DNA from: Chthoniobacterales bacterium
Lineage (GTDB): Bacteria > Verrucomicrobiota > Verrucomicrobiia > Chthoniobacterales > UBA10450
Direction: 5' to 3'
NCBI GenBank assembly: GCA_013821455.1
Contig: JACDGS010000020.1
Coordinates: 1 to 64,000 of the forward strand
Length of the DNA stretch: 64,000 nt
Shown here: piece after piece, positions 16,631-25,259 of the stretch
Layout: every line of letters starts with the position of its first letter
Numbering within the stretch: the first letter of the stretch is position 1
Made by a program: the position numbers and the translations under genes
Notes under the pieces: generated by a model
Database searches by the model: none
The model's input: only the letters and a program-made list of their open reading frames with translations
What the model was told of the DNA's origin: nothing

Positions 16631-18939
16631 AAATCGAGCGCGTCAAAGTCGCGATCCGAGGAGCGGTCCAAGGCGTCGGCTTCCGTCCGTTCGTTTATCG
16701 GCTGGCGACGGAAATGAAGCTTTGCGGCTGGGTCACGAACTCGGCCGAGGGAGTTTTGCTGGAGATCGAGGGAACGGGTGCGGTGCTGCGAGACTTCGTC
16801 GTTAGGCTGAAGGACGAGAAACCGGCGCGCGCGGTCGTGCAAAGCTGCGAGACGTCGTTTCTCGATGCAGTTGGCTACGAACGCTTCGAAATTCGCGAGA
16901 CCGAAAGTAGCGGCGAGAAGAGCGCGCTCATCCTGCCGGACATCGCGACTTGCGCAGATTGCCTGCGCGAAACCTTCGCGCCGGACGATCGCCGCTTTCG
17001 TTACCCGTTTACGAATTGCACCAATTGCGGGCCGCGTTTCTCCATCATCGAAGCGCTGCCCTACGATCGTGCCAACACGTCGATGAAGAAGTTCCCGATG
17101 TGCGAAGAATGTGAGCGCGAATATCACGATCCGGGCGATCGGAGATTTCACGCGCAGCCCACGGCGTGTCCGCGCTGCGGGCCACAATTGGAACTTTGGG
17201 ACTCGTTAGGCAAGACTCTTAGCGGGAGAGACGAGGCGCTGCAGCAAGCAGCCGCGGAAATCCGCGCTGGTAAAATTCTCGCCCTCAAAGGGCTCGGCGG
17301 ATTTCAATTGCTCGTCGATGCGCGGGACGAGGAGGCCGTCGTTAGGCTGCGCGAGCGCAAACATCGCGAGGAAAAACCTTTCGCCGTTCTTTTCCCATCT
17401 CTCATCGCCGCGCAGGCCGTTTGCGAAATTTCGGAGCTCGCGGAGCGACTGCTCATCTGCATCGAGTCGCCAATTGTCCTGGTGCCGAAAAGGTCAGGGC
17501 TCGCGCCATCGCTTGCTCCGCAAAATCCCTACCTTGGCGCGATGTTGCCTTACACGCCGCTGCATCATCTTCTCATGCGCGAGCTCGATTTCCCGGTCGT
17601 CGCGACGAGCGGAAATCTGAGCGACGAACCGATCTGCATCGACGAAGACGAAGCGCGCGAGCGGCTGCGCGGGATCGCGGATTTGTTCCTCGTGCACGAC
17701 CGGCCCATCGTTAGGCCGATCGACGATTCGGTCGCGCGCATCATGTGCGGGCGCGAGCTGGTTATGCGCCGGGCGCGCGGCTTTGCGCCGCTGCCGATTT
17801 CGTTGGAGTTGCCTAACGACGCGCCAAAATCGAAGCCCGTTCTCGCCCTAGGCGCGCACTTAAAAAATACCGTCGCGCTGCGAGTGCACGAAAACGTCTT
17901 CGTCAGCCAGCATATCGGCGATCTTTCGACCCATCCGGCCTACGAATCCTTTCTGCGCGCCGCGGCCGATTTGCCGCGCCTTTACGAGGCGGAGCCGCAG
18001 GTGACCGCGCACGACCTGCACCCGGAATATCTCTCGACGAAACACGCGCTCAGCCTCACCGGACGCCACGTCGCGGTGCAACATCACTTTGCGCACATCG
18101 CGGCCTGTATGGCGGAAAACGAAATCGACGGGCCCGCGCTCGGCGTTTCCTGGGATGGCACGGGTTACGGAAACGACGGCACGATTTGGGGCGGAGAATT
18201 TCTATTCGTTAGGCAAAATGGGTCGTTTGACCGCGTCGCGCATCTGCGCGCGTTCCGCCTGCCCGGAGGCGACCAGGCGACTAAAGAGCCGCGCCGCGCG
18301 GCGCTTGGCCTCCTCCACGAAATGGTGGGCGATGGACTTTGGCAGCAGCCTGAGTTGCTAAGCGCGATTGAGGAAAACGAGCGGCTTGTCTTTCGGCAAA
18401 TGCTCGAGCGGAAAATCAACGCGCCGCTGACTTCGAGCGCGGGGAGATTATTCGACGCGGTCGCGGCCATCATCGGCTTGCGGGAGCGCGCGAGTTTTGA
18501 AGGCCAGGCGGCGATGGCCCTCGAATTTGCCGCCGATGCCGCTGTTCGCGCGAGTTATCCTTTCACCTTACGCGAAGCAGACCCGATGATCGTTGATTGG
18601 GAACCGGCGATTTCCGCGCTGTTAGGCGATTTAAATACCGGCGCGTCTATACCCACCATGGCGGGAAAATTTCATCAAACTTTGGTCGAGATGATCGTCG
18701 CACTCGCGCGAAAGGTGGGAGAAGAAAAAGTAGTTCTAAGCGGCGGTTGTTTTCAAAATCGTCTTTTGACTGAGCGCACGATCACAGGCCTGCGCGCTGC
18801 GAATTTTCGCCCATATTGGCACCAACGCATTCCGCCTAACGACGGCGGGATTTCCCTCGGGCAAATCGTTGCGGCGAGCTGGAGTCTGCGCCATCACCCG
18901 TCCGCGGGGGCCCGGAGAAAATTGCCCTCAAACTCCTGA
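16627..18939 (+). CDS. hypF: Carbamoyltransferase HypF
   Basis: Makes the thiocarbamate on HypE that becomes the cyanide ligands of the NiFe centre. 770 residues, full length. Domains in order: acylphosphatase (residues 1-90, VAIRGAVQGVGFRPFVYRLA), a zinc-finger region with CADC, CTNC, CEEC and CPRC pairs (about 105-190), a YrdC-like carbamoyl-adenylate domain (about 205-390) and a Kae1-like transferase domain (about 400-760) with HHFAHIAACMAEN and VLSGGCFQNRLL. The start is GTG overlapping cbiO. Seven exact copies of the octamer lie within the gene (16799, 17203, 17339, 17708, 17812, 18206, 18835), about one per 330 bp. Confidence 0.96.
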   Translation: MKIERVKVAIRGAVQGVGFRPFVYRLATEMKLCGWVTNSAEGVLLEIEGTGAVLRDFVVRLKDEKPARAVVQSCETSFLDAVGYERFEIRETESSGEKSALILPDIATCADCLRETFAPDDRRFRYPFTNCTNCGPRFSIIEALPYDRANTSMKKFPMCEECEREYHDPGDRRFHAQPTACPRCGPQLELWDSLGKTLSGRDEALQQAAAEIRAGKILALKGLGGFQLLVDARDEEAVVRLRERKHREEKPFAVLFPSLIAAQAVCEISELAERLLICIESPIVLVPKRSGLAPSLAPQNPYLGAMLPYTPLHHLLMRELDFPVVATSGNLSDEPICIDEDEARERLRGIADLFLVHDRPIVRPIDDSVARIMCGRELVMRRARGFAPLPISLELPNDAPKSKPVLALGAHLKNTVALRVHENVFVSQHIGDLSTHPAYESFLRAAADLPRLYEAEPQVTAHDLHPEYLSTKHALSLTGRHVAVQHHFAHIAACMAENEIDGPALGVSWDGTGYGNDGTIWGGEFLFVRQNGSFDRVAHLRAFRLPGGDQATKEPRRAALGLLHEMVGDGLWQQPELLSAIEENERLVFRQMLERKINAPLTSSAGRLFDAVAAIIGLRERASFEGQAAMALEFAADAAVRASYPFTLREADPMIVDWEPAISALLGDLNTGASIPTMAGKFHQTLVEMIVALARKVGEEKVVLSGGCFQNRLLTERTITGLRAANFRPYWHQRIPPNDGGISLGQIVAASWSLRHHPSAGARRKLPSNS

Positions 18940-19021
18940 CAGAAGCCGCGTGCGGTGATACAATTTTAACCTGCGAAGGCGTGGCGATCAGCAAAGTCCC
19001 CCCGCCTAACGAGGACTCACC

Positions 19022-19312
19022 ATGTGCCTGGCAATACCCGGAAAACTCACTGAGATCAGCATCGACGCCAATGGCGTGCGGATGGGGAAAGCGAACTTTG
19101 GCGGCATCGTCAAGCAGGTCTGTCTCGAATACACGCCGGAGGTGGAGATGGGCGATTACGTTTTGGTGCACGTCGGTTTTGCGCTGAGCAAAGTGGATGA
19201 GGAGGAAGCAGCCCGCACTTACAAGGCGCTCGAGCAAATGCAGCAGTTAGGCGAATTGGAAACGCCGGATGTGACCGAAGAAGATTTGCCTAACGAATCG
19301 GCCGCGGCATGA
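19022..19312 (+). CDS. hypC: Hydrogenase assembly chaperone HypC
   Basis: Carries the Fe(CN)2CO unit together with HypD to the large subunit. 96 residues. Starts [12 protein letters not shown], where Cys2 is essential; the [22 protein letters not shown] segment is typical. The C-terminal 30 residues are acidic and variable. An in-phase GAGGA (19011-19015), formed by the end of a motif copy (19005-19012), sits seven bases before the ATG and is a good ribosome site. It overlaps hypD by four bases (ATGA). Confidence 0.95.
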   Translation: MCLAIPGKLTEISIDANGVRMGKANFGGIVKQVCLEYTPEVEMGDYVLVHVGFALSKVDEEEAARTYKALEQMQQLGELETPDVTEEDLPNESAAA

Positions 19313-20442
19313 AATTTCTCGACGAATATCGCGACGAGGCTCTGGCGAAAGGCATCATCGACGAAATTCGCCGCACGGTCACGAAACCGTGGGTGCTGAT
19401 GGAAGTCTGCGGCGGGCAGACGCACTCGATCGTCAAATACGGGATCGACCGTTTATTGCCTAGCGAGATCGAACTCGTGCACGGTCCGGGTTGCCCGGTC
19501 TGCGTCACCTCGCTCGAAATGATCGACAAAGCGCTCGAGATCGCGCGCAAGCCCGGCGTGATTTTTTGTTCCTTCGGCGACATGTTGCGCGTTCCCGGGT
19601 CCGAGACCGACCTGCTAATCTTGAAGTCGCGCGGCGCGGATGTGCGGGTCGTTTATTCGCCGATCGATTGTCTGAAAATCGCCCGCGCAAATCCGGACAA
19701 AAAAGTCGTCTTTTTCGCGATCGGTTTCGAGACGACTGCGCCGGCCAACGCGATGTCGGTCTGGCAGGCGCGGCAACAAGGGATCAAGAATTTTTCCATC
19801 CTCGTTTCGCATGTCCTGGTGCCGCCATCGATCGCCTCCATTCTGCAATCGCCGCTCAATCGCGTGCAGGGATTTCTCGGACCGGGCCATGTTTGCACTG
19901 TCATGGGCTACCGCGAATACGAGCCGCTCGCGGCGCGTTACAAAGTGCCGATCGTCATCACCGGGTTCGAGCCGATCGATATTTTGCAAGGGACGCTGAT
20001 GACCATTCGCCAGCTCGAAACGGGCAGGGCCGAAGTGGAAAATCAATATCCACGAGTCGTTAGTCGCGATGGCAACAAAGTCGCGCAGGATTTGATCAAC
20101 AAAGTTTTCGAAGTCGGCGATCGCAAATGGCGCGGCGTGGGTTCGATTCCCAAGAGTGGCTACAAACTGCGGTATGAATTTCGCGACTACGATGCCGACC
20201 GCATTTTCGACACGCGCGAGATCGATACGAAAGAGCCGGAGATTTGCATCAGCGGGCTGGTTTTGCGCGGAGTGAAAAAGCCGCACGACTGTCCCGCCTT
20301 CGGCACGCTTTGCACTCCCGAGAAGCCGTTAGGCGCGACCATGGTTTCGGCCGAAGGCGCCTGCGCGGCCTATTACGCCTACGGTCGCCATCTGCAAAAA
20401 CCCGCCGCCACGCCTAACAAAGAACTCGCGCTCGCTCGTTAG
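19309..20442 (+). CDS. hypD: Hydrogenase formation protein HypD
   Basis: Fe-S scaffold on which the Fe(CN)2CO group is built. 377 residues. Conserved motifs are [27 protein letters not shown] with the redox-active Cxx[14 protein letters not shown], and the C-terminal cluster ligands in [21 protein letters not shown] (spaced Cys) with EGACAAYY. It is translationally coupled to hypC. The stop region reads CTCGTTAGC, one base off the dispersed motif. Confidence 0.96.
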   Translation: MKFLDEYRDEALAKGIIDEIRRTVTKPWVLMEVCGGQTHSIVKYGIDRLLPSEIELVHGPGCPVCVTSLEMIDKALEIARKPGVIFCSFGDMLRVPGSETDLLILKSRGADVRVVYSPIDCLKIARANPDKKVVFFAIGFETTAPANAMSVWQARQQGIKNFSILVSHVLVPPSIASILQSPLNRVQGFLGPGHVCTVMGYREYEPLAARYKVPIVITGFEPIDILQGTLMTIRQLETGRAEVENQYPRVVSRDGNKVAQDLINKVFEVGDRKWRGVGSIPKSGYKLRYEFRDYDADRIFDTREIDTKEPEICISGLVLRGVKKPHDCPAFGTLCTPEKPLGATMVSAEGACAAYYAYGRHLQKPAATPNKELALAR

Positions 20443-20444
20443 CG

Positions 20445-21071
20445 ATGAGCGTTACGATCGAGACGGCCACCGACCGGCTGACGGAGCCGTTTCGCGAAAA
20501 AGTCCTGCGCAAATGCGCCGAGAGCATGGAGACAAAGGAGAAGTTCTTCGCGCAATATGCCGATGCCTTCGACGAAATGTCACGCGCTCTCGCCGGGCGT
20601 TTTCAAAGCGGCGGCAGGCTCTTCGTCATGGGCAATGGTGGCAGCCTCTGCGACGCGCTGCATATAGCGGTCGAATTTAATCATCCGATTATCGAAAAGC
20701 GTCTCGCCTTTCCCGCGATCCCGCTCATGACCGATATCGCGACCATGACCGCGATTAGCAACGACCTCGATTTCACGCGCGTTTACGTGAACCAGCTTCG
20801 CCTCCACGCTACGCCTAACGACATCGCGATGGTCTTTAGTTCGAGCGGCAAATCGCCCAATCTCATTTACGCGCTGGAGACGGCGCGCGAGAAAAAGATG
20901 TTGAGCGTCGCCTTTTCCGGCAAAGACGGCGGACGTTTTCCCGAAGTCTCGGATTATTGCTTCATTGTTCCTTCTTACAGCATCCATCGCATCCAGGAAG
21001 CGCACGCGACGGCGGTGCATATCATTTGGGATTTGGTGCACATCGCGTTAGGGGCAGAGGATGTCACCTGA
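20445..21071 (+). CDS. SIS-domain protein, GmhA-like (sedoheptulose 7-phosphate isomerase family)
   Basis: 208 residues, single SIS domain of the GmhA type: FVMGNGGSLCDALHIAVEFNHP at about residues 62-83 and FSSSGKSPNLIYAL with the phosphate-binding Ser cluster. GmhA normally makes the first step of ADP-heptose synthesis, but here it lies between hypD and hypE, two bases after hypD and overlapping hypE by 11 bases, with no heptose gene nearby. The usual GmhA has SAADAQHIA-like metal ligands; here the matching stretch is SLCDALHIA, so one should not assume heptose activity. SIS genes at this position recur in group 1h clusters as far as I recall. The role in hydrogenase maturation is unknown. 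Confidence 0.75.
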   Translation: MSVTIETATDRLTEPFREKVLRKCAESMETKEKFFAQYADAFDEMSRALAGRFQSGGRLFVMGNGGSLCDALHIAVEFNHPIIEKRLAFPAIPLMTDIATMTAISNDLDFTRVYVNQLRLHATPNDIAMVFSSSGKSPNLIYALETAREKKMLSVAFSGKDGGRFPEVSDYCFIVPSYSIHRIQEAHATAVHIIWDLVHIALGAEDVT

Positions 21072-22140
21072 CGAGTCCGCGACGCCCGCAGACCGAAGTC
21101 TCCTGACAGCGAGCTGCCCCCTGCCGATCACCGATTACAAGGAGATCGTCCTCGCGCATGGGAGCGGGGGGAAGCTGAGCCATCAGCTCATCTCGAAAAT
21201 TATCGCGCCGCAGTTTGCCAACGAGCTGCTCGCGCCGATGCACGACGGCGCCATCTTTTCGTTAGGCAACGAGCGCGTCGCTTTTAGCACCGATTCCTAT
21301 GTCGTTAGTCCAATTTTTTTCCCCGGCGGCGACATCGGGAAACTCGCAGTCCACGGGACGGTGAACGATCTCGCCATGTGCGGCGCGCGGCCGCTTTATC
21401 TTTCCTGCGGTTTTATTCTCGAGGAAGGGATACCGATGGAGGATTTTTGGCGAATCGTGCAATCGATGCGGGCCGCGGCGGATGAAGCCGGCGTAAAGCT
21501 TGTGACCGGCGACACCAAAGTCGTCGATCGCGGGAAGGCCGATAAAATTTTCATCAACACGGCCGGCATCGGCCTTGTGCCGGAAGGCGTGAACATCCAG
21601 CCAAACCGCGCTCAAATTGGCGACAAGGTTTTGATCAGCGGCCCGATCGCCGTGCATGGCATCGCGATCATGTCGGTGAGGGAAGGCTTGGAATTTGAAA
21701 CGGAAATCGCGAGCGACACGGCCGCGCTCCATGGCTTGGTCGAGGAAATCCTGCGCGCTTGTCAGGATGTGCATGTCCTGCGCGACCCGACGCGCGGCGG
21801 CGTGACGAGCGCAGTGACGGAAATCGCGCAGTCCGCGGGCGTCGGTGTGGAATTGGAGGAAGCTGCAATTCCCATTCGCGAGGACGTGAAAGGCGCTTGT
21901 GAGATTCTCGGGCTCGATCCGCTCTATGTCGCGAACGAGGGAAAGCTGATCGCGGTCGTGCCGCCGGCGGCGGCGGAAGAAGTGCTCGCGGCCATGCGCC
22001 TTCACTCGTTAGGCAAAGAGTCTGCGATCATCGGTGAAGTGGTGCCTGATCATCCGGGTTTCGTCACTATGAGAACGCGCGTGGGCGGGAGGCGCGTGGT
22101 GGATATGCTTTCCGGCGAGCAGTTGCCGCGAATTTGCTAG
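21061..22140 (+). CDS. hypE: Hydrogenase expression/formation protein HypE
   Basis: PurM-like ATP-dependent dehydratase that turns the C-terminal thiocarbamate into thiocyanate, the cyanide donor. 359 residues including an N-terminal extension of about 25 residues (variable); the conserved part begins at IVLAHGSGGKLSHQLI. Other marks are FSTDSYVVSPIFFPGGDIGKLAVHGTVNDLAMCGA, VTGDTKVVDRGKADK and LRDPTRGGVTS. The essential C-terminal Cys is present in the final residues LPRIC. The upstream overlap with the SIS gene could be removed by an internal start, but none is clearly better. Confidence 0.95.
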   Translation: MSPDESATPADRSLLTASCPLPITDYKEIVLAHGSGGKLSHQLISKIIAPQFANELLAPMHDGAIFSLGNERVAFSTDSYVVSPIFFPGGDIGKLAVHGTVNDLAMCGARPLYLSCGFILEEGIPMEDFWRIVQSMRAAADEAGVKLVTGDTKVVDRGKADKIFINTAGIGLVPEGVNIQPNRAQIGDKVLISGPIAVHGIAIMSVREGLEFETEIASDTAALHGLVEEILRACQDVHVLRDPTRGGVTSAVTEIAQSAGVGVELEEAAIPIREDVKGACEILGLDPLYVANEGKLIAVVPPAAAEEVLAAMRLHSLGKESAIIGEVVPDHPGFVTMRTRVGGRRVVDMLSGEQLPRIC

Positions 22141-22271
22141 TCATCCTGAGCGGAGCGCAGCGGAGTCGAAGGATCCCGTGGAATTTTCGGGAAGCGCGTA
22201 CGCAAGTTCGGCCAACGCTACGAGATCTTCTCATAAGCTCGACGGGATCCCTCGACTTCGCTCGGGATGAC
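22141..22271. repeat. REP-like palindromic element after hypE
   Basis: Two arms in inverted orientation: TCATCCTGAGCGGAGCGCAG (from 22141) continuing to GTCGAAGGATCCCGT, and ACGGGATCCCTCGACTTCGC continuing to TCGGGATGAC (about 22232-22270). They can fold into a long imperfect hairpin. Elements beginning CATCCTGAGCG and containing GTCGAAGGATC are common dispersed repeats of many soil bacteria. It lies one base after the hypE stop and may end the transcript. Motif copy 22315-22322 follows. No gene is seen in 22141-22341. Confidence 0.7.
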
Positions 22272-22341
22272 GATGTTCGAGACAAGTCCCATTCTTGAGA
22301 AGAGATTCCTATGTTCGTTAGGCAAGACATAAGGCGGTCGC

Positions 22342-23091
22342 CTAGTTAGTCCCTAAATCGATTTTGGGCTGGACGGAGAGACCAGGGTAGATGCGGTCTT
22401 CGTAGCCGCGCACCCTCTCAGGATCAAAGACGATTTTCACCGGCACGCGCTGGACGATCTTAGTGAAGTTGCTGGTAGCATTGTCTGGTGGAAGGAACGC
22501 AAAAGTTGAGCCACTCCCGGGTGAAAAGCTTTGCACTTTGCCGACGAAATCGTGATCGGGAATAGCATCGATCTCAATCGCGACACTTTGACCGACTCGT
22601 AGCAGCGCGAGTTGTGTTTCCTTAAGGTTAGCAAGGACCCAGACATCGCGTTCGACTACTGCCATGAGGGCCGAGTAGCACGAGTATCTGACCTGCGTTT
22701 ACGAGTTGGTTGTCATCGACACGCACTTCTTGAACGGGGCTGCGATACGGGCGCTTATCTCGTGGATGTGTCCGGTAGTATAAGCGTCGTCCGTAGAGAC
22801 GAAGTGACGGGCATGCAGGTAATACAGCAGCCCGATAATAAGGAGGACCGCCAAGCCGATAATGCCGATGCCGATGATTTTTCCAAGGTCGGTCCGCTTT
22901 TTCTCCTTCTTGTCGTCCTCATCGGAAGATTTGTTCTTGGAATTCTCTTTCCCGTTTGAGTCTTCGTTTTCCTTCTTAGGGCCGTTGGACTCCTTTTCAC
23001 CGTCGTCTTTCTTGCCTTCGGAAGAGTCGGTGGATTTTTCCTTATCGTTGCCGTTCTTCTCCTCGTCGGAGTCAGGTTCTTGGTCGAGCAT
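22342..23091 (-). pseudogene. emrA/HlyD-type membrane fusion protein, internally deleted and frameshifted
   Basis: The N-terminal piece (23091 to about 22700) has an unusual low-complexity Glu/Lys/Asp/Ser-rich cytosolic segment of 65 residues, one membrane helix (IIGIGIIGLAVLLIIGLLYYL) and the EmrA-like stretch HFVSTDDAYTTGHIHEISARIAAPF. The frame then shifts: the expected VRVDDNQLVNAGQILV is readable in another phase. The C-terminal piece (22665-22342) resumes at MAVVERDVWVLANLKETQLA and ends PGLSVQPKIDLGTN. The coiled-coil arm of roughly 150 residues that should lie between is missing. It would have been part of a multidrug efflux pump; no partner permease is nearby. Confidence 0.75.
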
Positions 23092-23150
23092 GGTTATAAA
23101 GGTTGAGGAAGATGAGTGGTTGGCTGCTGAAAGTGTATCTTCGTTCCACG

Positions 23151-24668
23151 ATGAAAAGGGTATTCGGATTGGAAACGGAATACGGCATCACCGTGGATGG
23201 CACGGAATCAATCGACGTGGTCGAGGAATCAATCGAGCTCGTGCGCAGTTACATGGAAAAAGGCGCGCATATGAAGTGGGATTACGACCTGGAGGATCCG
23301 CATCGGGATGCGCGTGGGTTCCGCGCGGCCACGTTACTTCAGGATACGGATGAGTCGGCTTACTTCGAGATCGATCGCAAGCGGCCACTGAGTTTCGAAG
23401 AGATTAAGAGCGACCTGGTGTTGAGCAACGGCGCGCGCTTTTATAACGACCACGCGCACCCTGAATATTCCACCCCGGAATGCGCCACTCTGCACAGCCT
23501 CGGGGCGCAAGATAAGGCCGGGGAACGCATTCTTCTGGAATGCGCACGGCGGCGCAATCTGAAGTTACCTAACGAACAAGAGGTCCGCCTTTATAAGAAT
23601 AACACCGATTTCTCAGGTCATAGTTACGGCTGCCATGATAACTATCTGATTCGCCGCGATGTCCCTTGGGCGCGTTTGGTTTCCGACGTGCTTCCTTTCC
23701 TGGTTACGCGACAGATTTTCGCCGGCGCGGGTAAGTTGGGGATTGAAGTAGAAAGCGCGCCCAGTCAGCCGGGAGTTTATCAGATATCGCAGCGTGCGGA
23801 TTTTTTCGCGGTCCTGGTGAGCATCGATACGATGAATCGCCGGCCGTTAGTGAATACCCGCGATGAACCCCATGCCGATGCGCGTTTCTATCGCCGCTTT
23901 CATGTCATCCTCGGCGATGCGAACATGAGTGAGTGGGCGACCGCGCTTAAAGTCGGGACCACAGCGCTGGTGCTCGACTTAATCGAGCGGGATGAGGCGC
24001 CGCAGATCGAGCTGGCTCAACCAGTCAACGCGCTCAAATCAATTAGCCGCGACCAGACCTATGATTGGATCATCGAATTGCGTGATGGCCGCAAGATATC
24101 CGCGATCGAAGTGCAAAGACTCTATCTCGCCGCCGCCCAGAAACACGCCGACCGTGGCGATGCCGAGACGGCATGGATTCTTGGCGAATGGGAAACAGTC
24201 CTTAACGATCTGGAACGCGACGTCACTATTTGCCGCGATCGAGTGGATTGGATGGCGAAGAAAACCTTACTCGACGCCTTACAGGCCGCAGAGCACTTAG
24301 CCTGGAGCGATCCGTGGTTGCAGGCAATCGATTTGCAATACCATGACATTCAACCTGACTCAGGACTCTACCATGAGTTAGTCAGACAAGGTGCGATGCG
24401 CCGCCTGCTCACGGAAGACGAAATCAAGCAGGCTATCTCAACCCCGCCGGCTGAGACACGCGCTTACTTTCGCGGGCGCGCGGTGGCGCGTTTTAACTCC
24501 GAGATCAAGTCGATCCAATGGGATGAACTGGTTTTCACGAAAGAGGGGAACCGTCAGGTCATCGCGCTCCCGGAACCGGCGAACGACGCGCGCCTCGAGA
24601 GCTTAAATGCCGCGGTCCGGGACGCGGCGAGTTATCCGGAGTTTCTCCGCATCGTGACCGCTTTGTAA
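23151..24668 (+). CDS. dop: Dop, Pup deamidase/depupylase (PafA superfamily)
   Basis: Carboxylate-amine-ligase-fold enzyme that deamidates Pup and removes it from proteins. 505 residues from the ATG at 23151 (the frame opens at 23103, but MKRVFGLETEYGIT is the natural N-terminus). Dop is favoured over PafA by the inserted KWDYDLEDPHRDARGF segment (Dop-loop region), NGARFYNDHAHPEYSTPEC, YKNNTDFSGHSYGCHDNYL, NTRDEPHADA and TRAYFRGRAVARF near the C-terminus. Neither pup, pafA nor proteasome genes are in the window, so Dop is separated from its partners here. Codon use is of the highly expressed kind and only one octamer copy is present. Confidence 0.88.
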   Translation: MKRVFGLETEYGITVDGTESIDVVEESIELVRSYMEKGAHMKWDYDLEDPHRDARGFRAATLLQDTDESAYFEIDRKRPLSFEEIKSDLVLSNGARFYNDHAHPEYSTPECATLHSLGAQDKAGERILLECARRRNLKLPNEQEVRLYKNNTDFSGHSYGCHDNYLIRRDVPWARLVSDVLPFLVTRQIFAGAGKLGIEVESAPSQPGVYQISQRADFFAVLVSIDTMNRRPLVNTRDEPHADARFYRRFHVILGDANMSEWATALKVGTTALVLDLIERDEAPQIELAQPVNALKSISRDQTYDWIIELRDGRKISAIEVQRLYLAAAQKHADRGDAETAWILGEWETVLNDLERDVTICRDRVDWMAKKTLLDALQAAEHLAWSDPWLQAIDLQYHDIQPDSGLYHELVRQGAMRRLLTEDEIKQAISTPPAETRAYFRGRAVARFNSEIKSIQWDELVFTKEGNRQVIALPEPANDARLESLNAAVRDAASYPEFLRIVTAL

Positions 24669-24686
24669 CTGTAGTTACAAAGCGGT
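24657..24686. terminator. Palindrome between convergent dop and basic repeat gene
   Basis: A perfect 14-bp inverted repeat, ACCGCTTTGTAACT (24657-24670), two-base loop, AGTTACAAAGCGGT (24673-24686). It overlaps the dop stop codon and lies 25 bases before the end of the opposing gene, so it could end transcription from both sides. No T-run follows. Confidence 0.6.
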
Positions 24687-24711
24687 CTAACGATGTTGAA
24701 AACGGAAGAGG

Positions 24712-25137
24712 TTACTTGCCCTGCGCTTTGCGCCGAGCGGCCCAGCGGGCCTTCATCATTTGCGAGAGCCTTTTACGGCCCGCTGCGCTAAGTCCTCTTT
24801 TCTTGCCGGAGGTTTTCTTCGCGGCAGTTTTGGTGGAGGCGGCGGCAGGTGCGGCAGCGCTGGCTTCACTTCCACCTGTAGCGCCGGCTTTCTTACGAGC
24901 CCAGCGCGCACGGGCGGCGGCGGCGATGCGCGCACGTCCAGCGGCGGAGATAGTACCACGGCGCTTCCTGCCATTCCCTTTTTTCGCGCTTCCAGGCGGC
25001 CGGCCTTTGCGCGCGCCAGTAGGAGCGCTAGCAGTACCACCGGAGCCACCCAGCAGACTATTGAGTTGACTTTGCAAGTGATCGATCTGCTGTCTTATCG
25101 ACACTGCTTTTTGCAATTGATTTACGGATAGGTCCAT
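24712..25137 (-). CDS. Basic DNA-binding-like protein with two repeated Ala/Arg motifs
   Basis: The frame opens at 25212, but the ATG at 25137 (MDLSVNQLQKAVSIRQQID) fits better and gives 141 residues. Residues 1-25 form an amphipathic, probably coiled-coil helix. Then come a Gly/Ser linker, a Lys/Arg-rich stretch GRPPGSAKKGNGRKRRG, a motif ISAAGRARIAAAARARWA, an Ala/Ser/Thr linker and a second copy LSAAGRKRLSQMMKARWA. The repeated SAAGRxR...ARWA unit and high basic content suggest a nucleoid-associated or histone H1-like protein. This is inference; I do not know the family name. It is convergent with dop. Confidence 0.6.
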   Translation of the reverse strand: MDLSVNQLQKAVSIRQQIDHLQSQLNSLLGGSGGTASAPTGARKGRPPGSAKKGNGRKRRGTISAAGRARIAAAARARWARKKAGATGGSEASAAAPAAASTKTAAKKTSGKKRGLSAAGRKRLSQMMKARWAARRKAQGK

Positions 25138-25259
25138 GGCGGAGTTATAAGCTATGTCTAGAAGAGAGCAAGTAGTCTTTTCACTCATAGGAAAAGATTT
25201 TGTAACTAACAATGAACCACACCTCCCTCCGACTAAGGCGCGACGGTAGCGTCTTTAAC

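Noticed and set aside
20140-20160. GGTTCGATTCCC resembling a tRNA T-arm
   Set aside because: It lies inside hypD in frame; no acceptor, D-arm or anticodon structure can be built around it.
12850-22140. Hydrogenase island as a recent transfer
   Set aside because: hyp genes carry the dispersed octamer at the same high density as housekeeping regions, so they have been in this genome for long. The low density in hhyS/hhyL is better explained by their codon use, though a separate origin is not excluded.
22699-23091. Acidic minus-strand product near dop as a Pup or UBact modifier
   Set aside because: It continues into a membrane helix and an EmrA-like segment, is far longer than Pup and lacks a Gly-Gly-Gln/Glu end.
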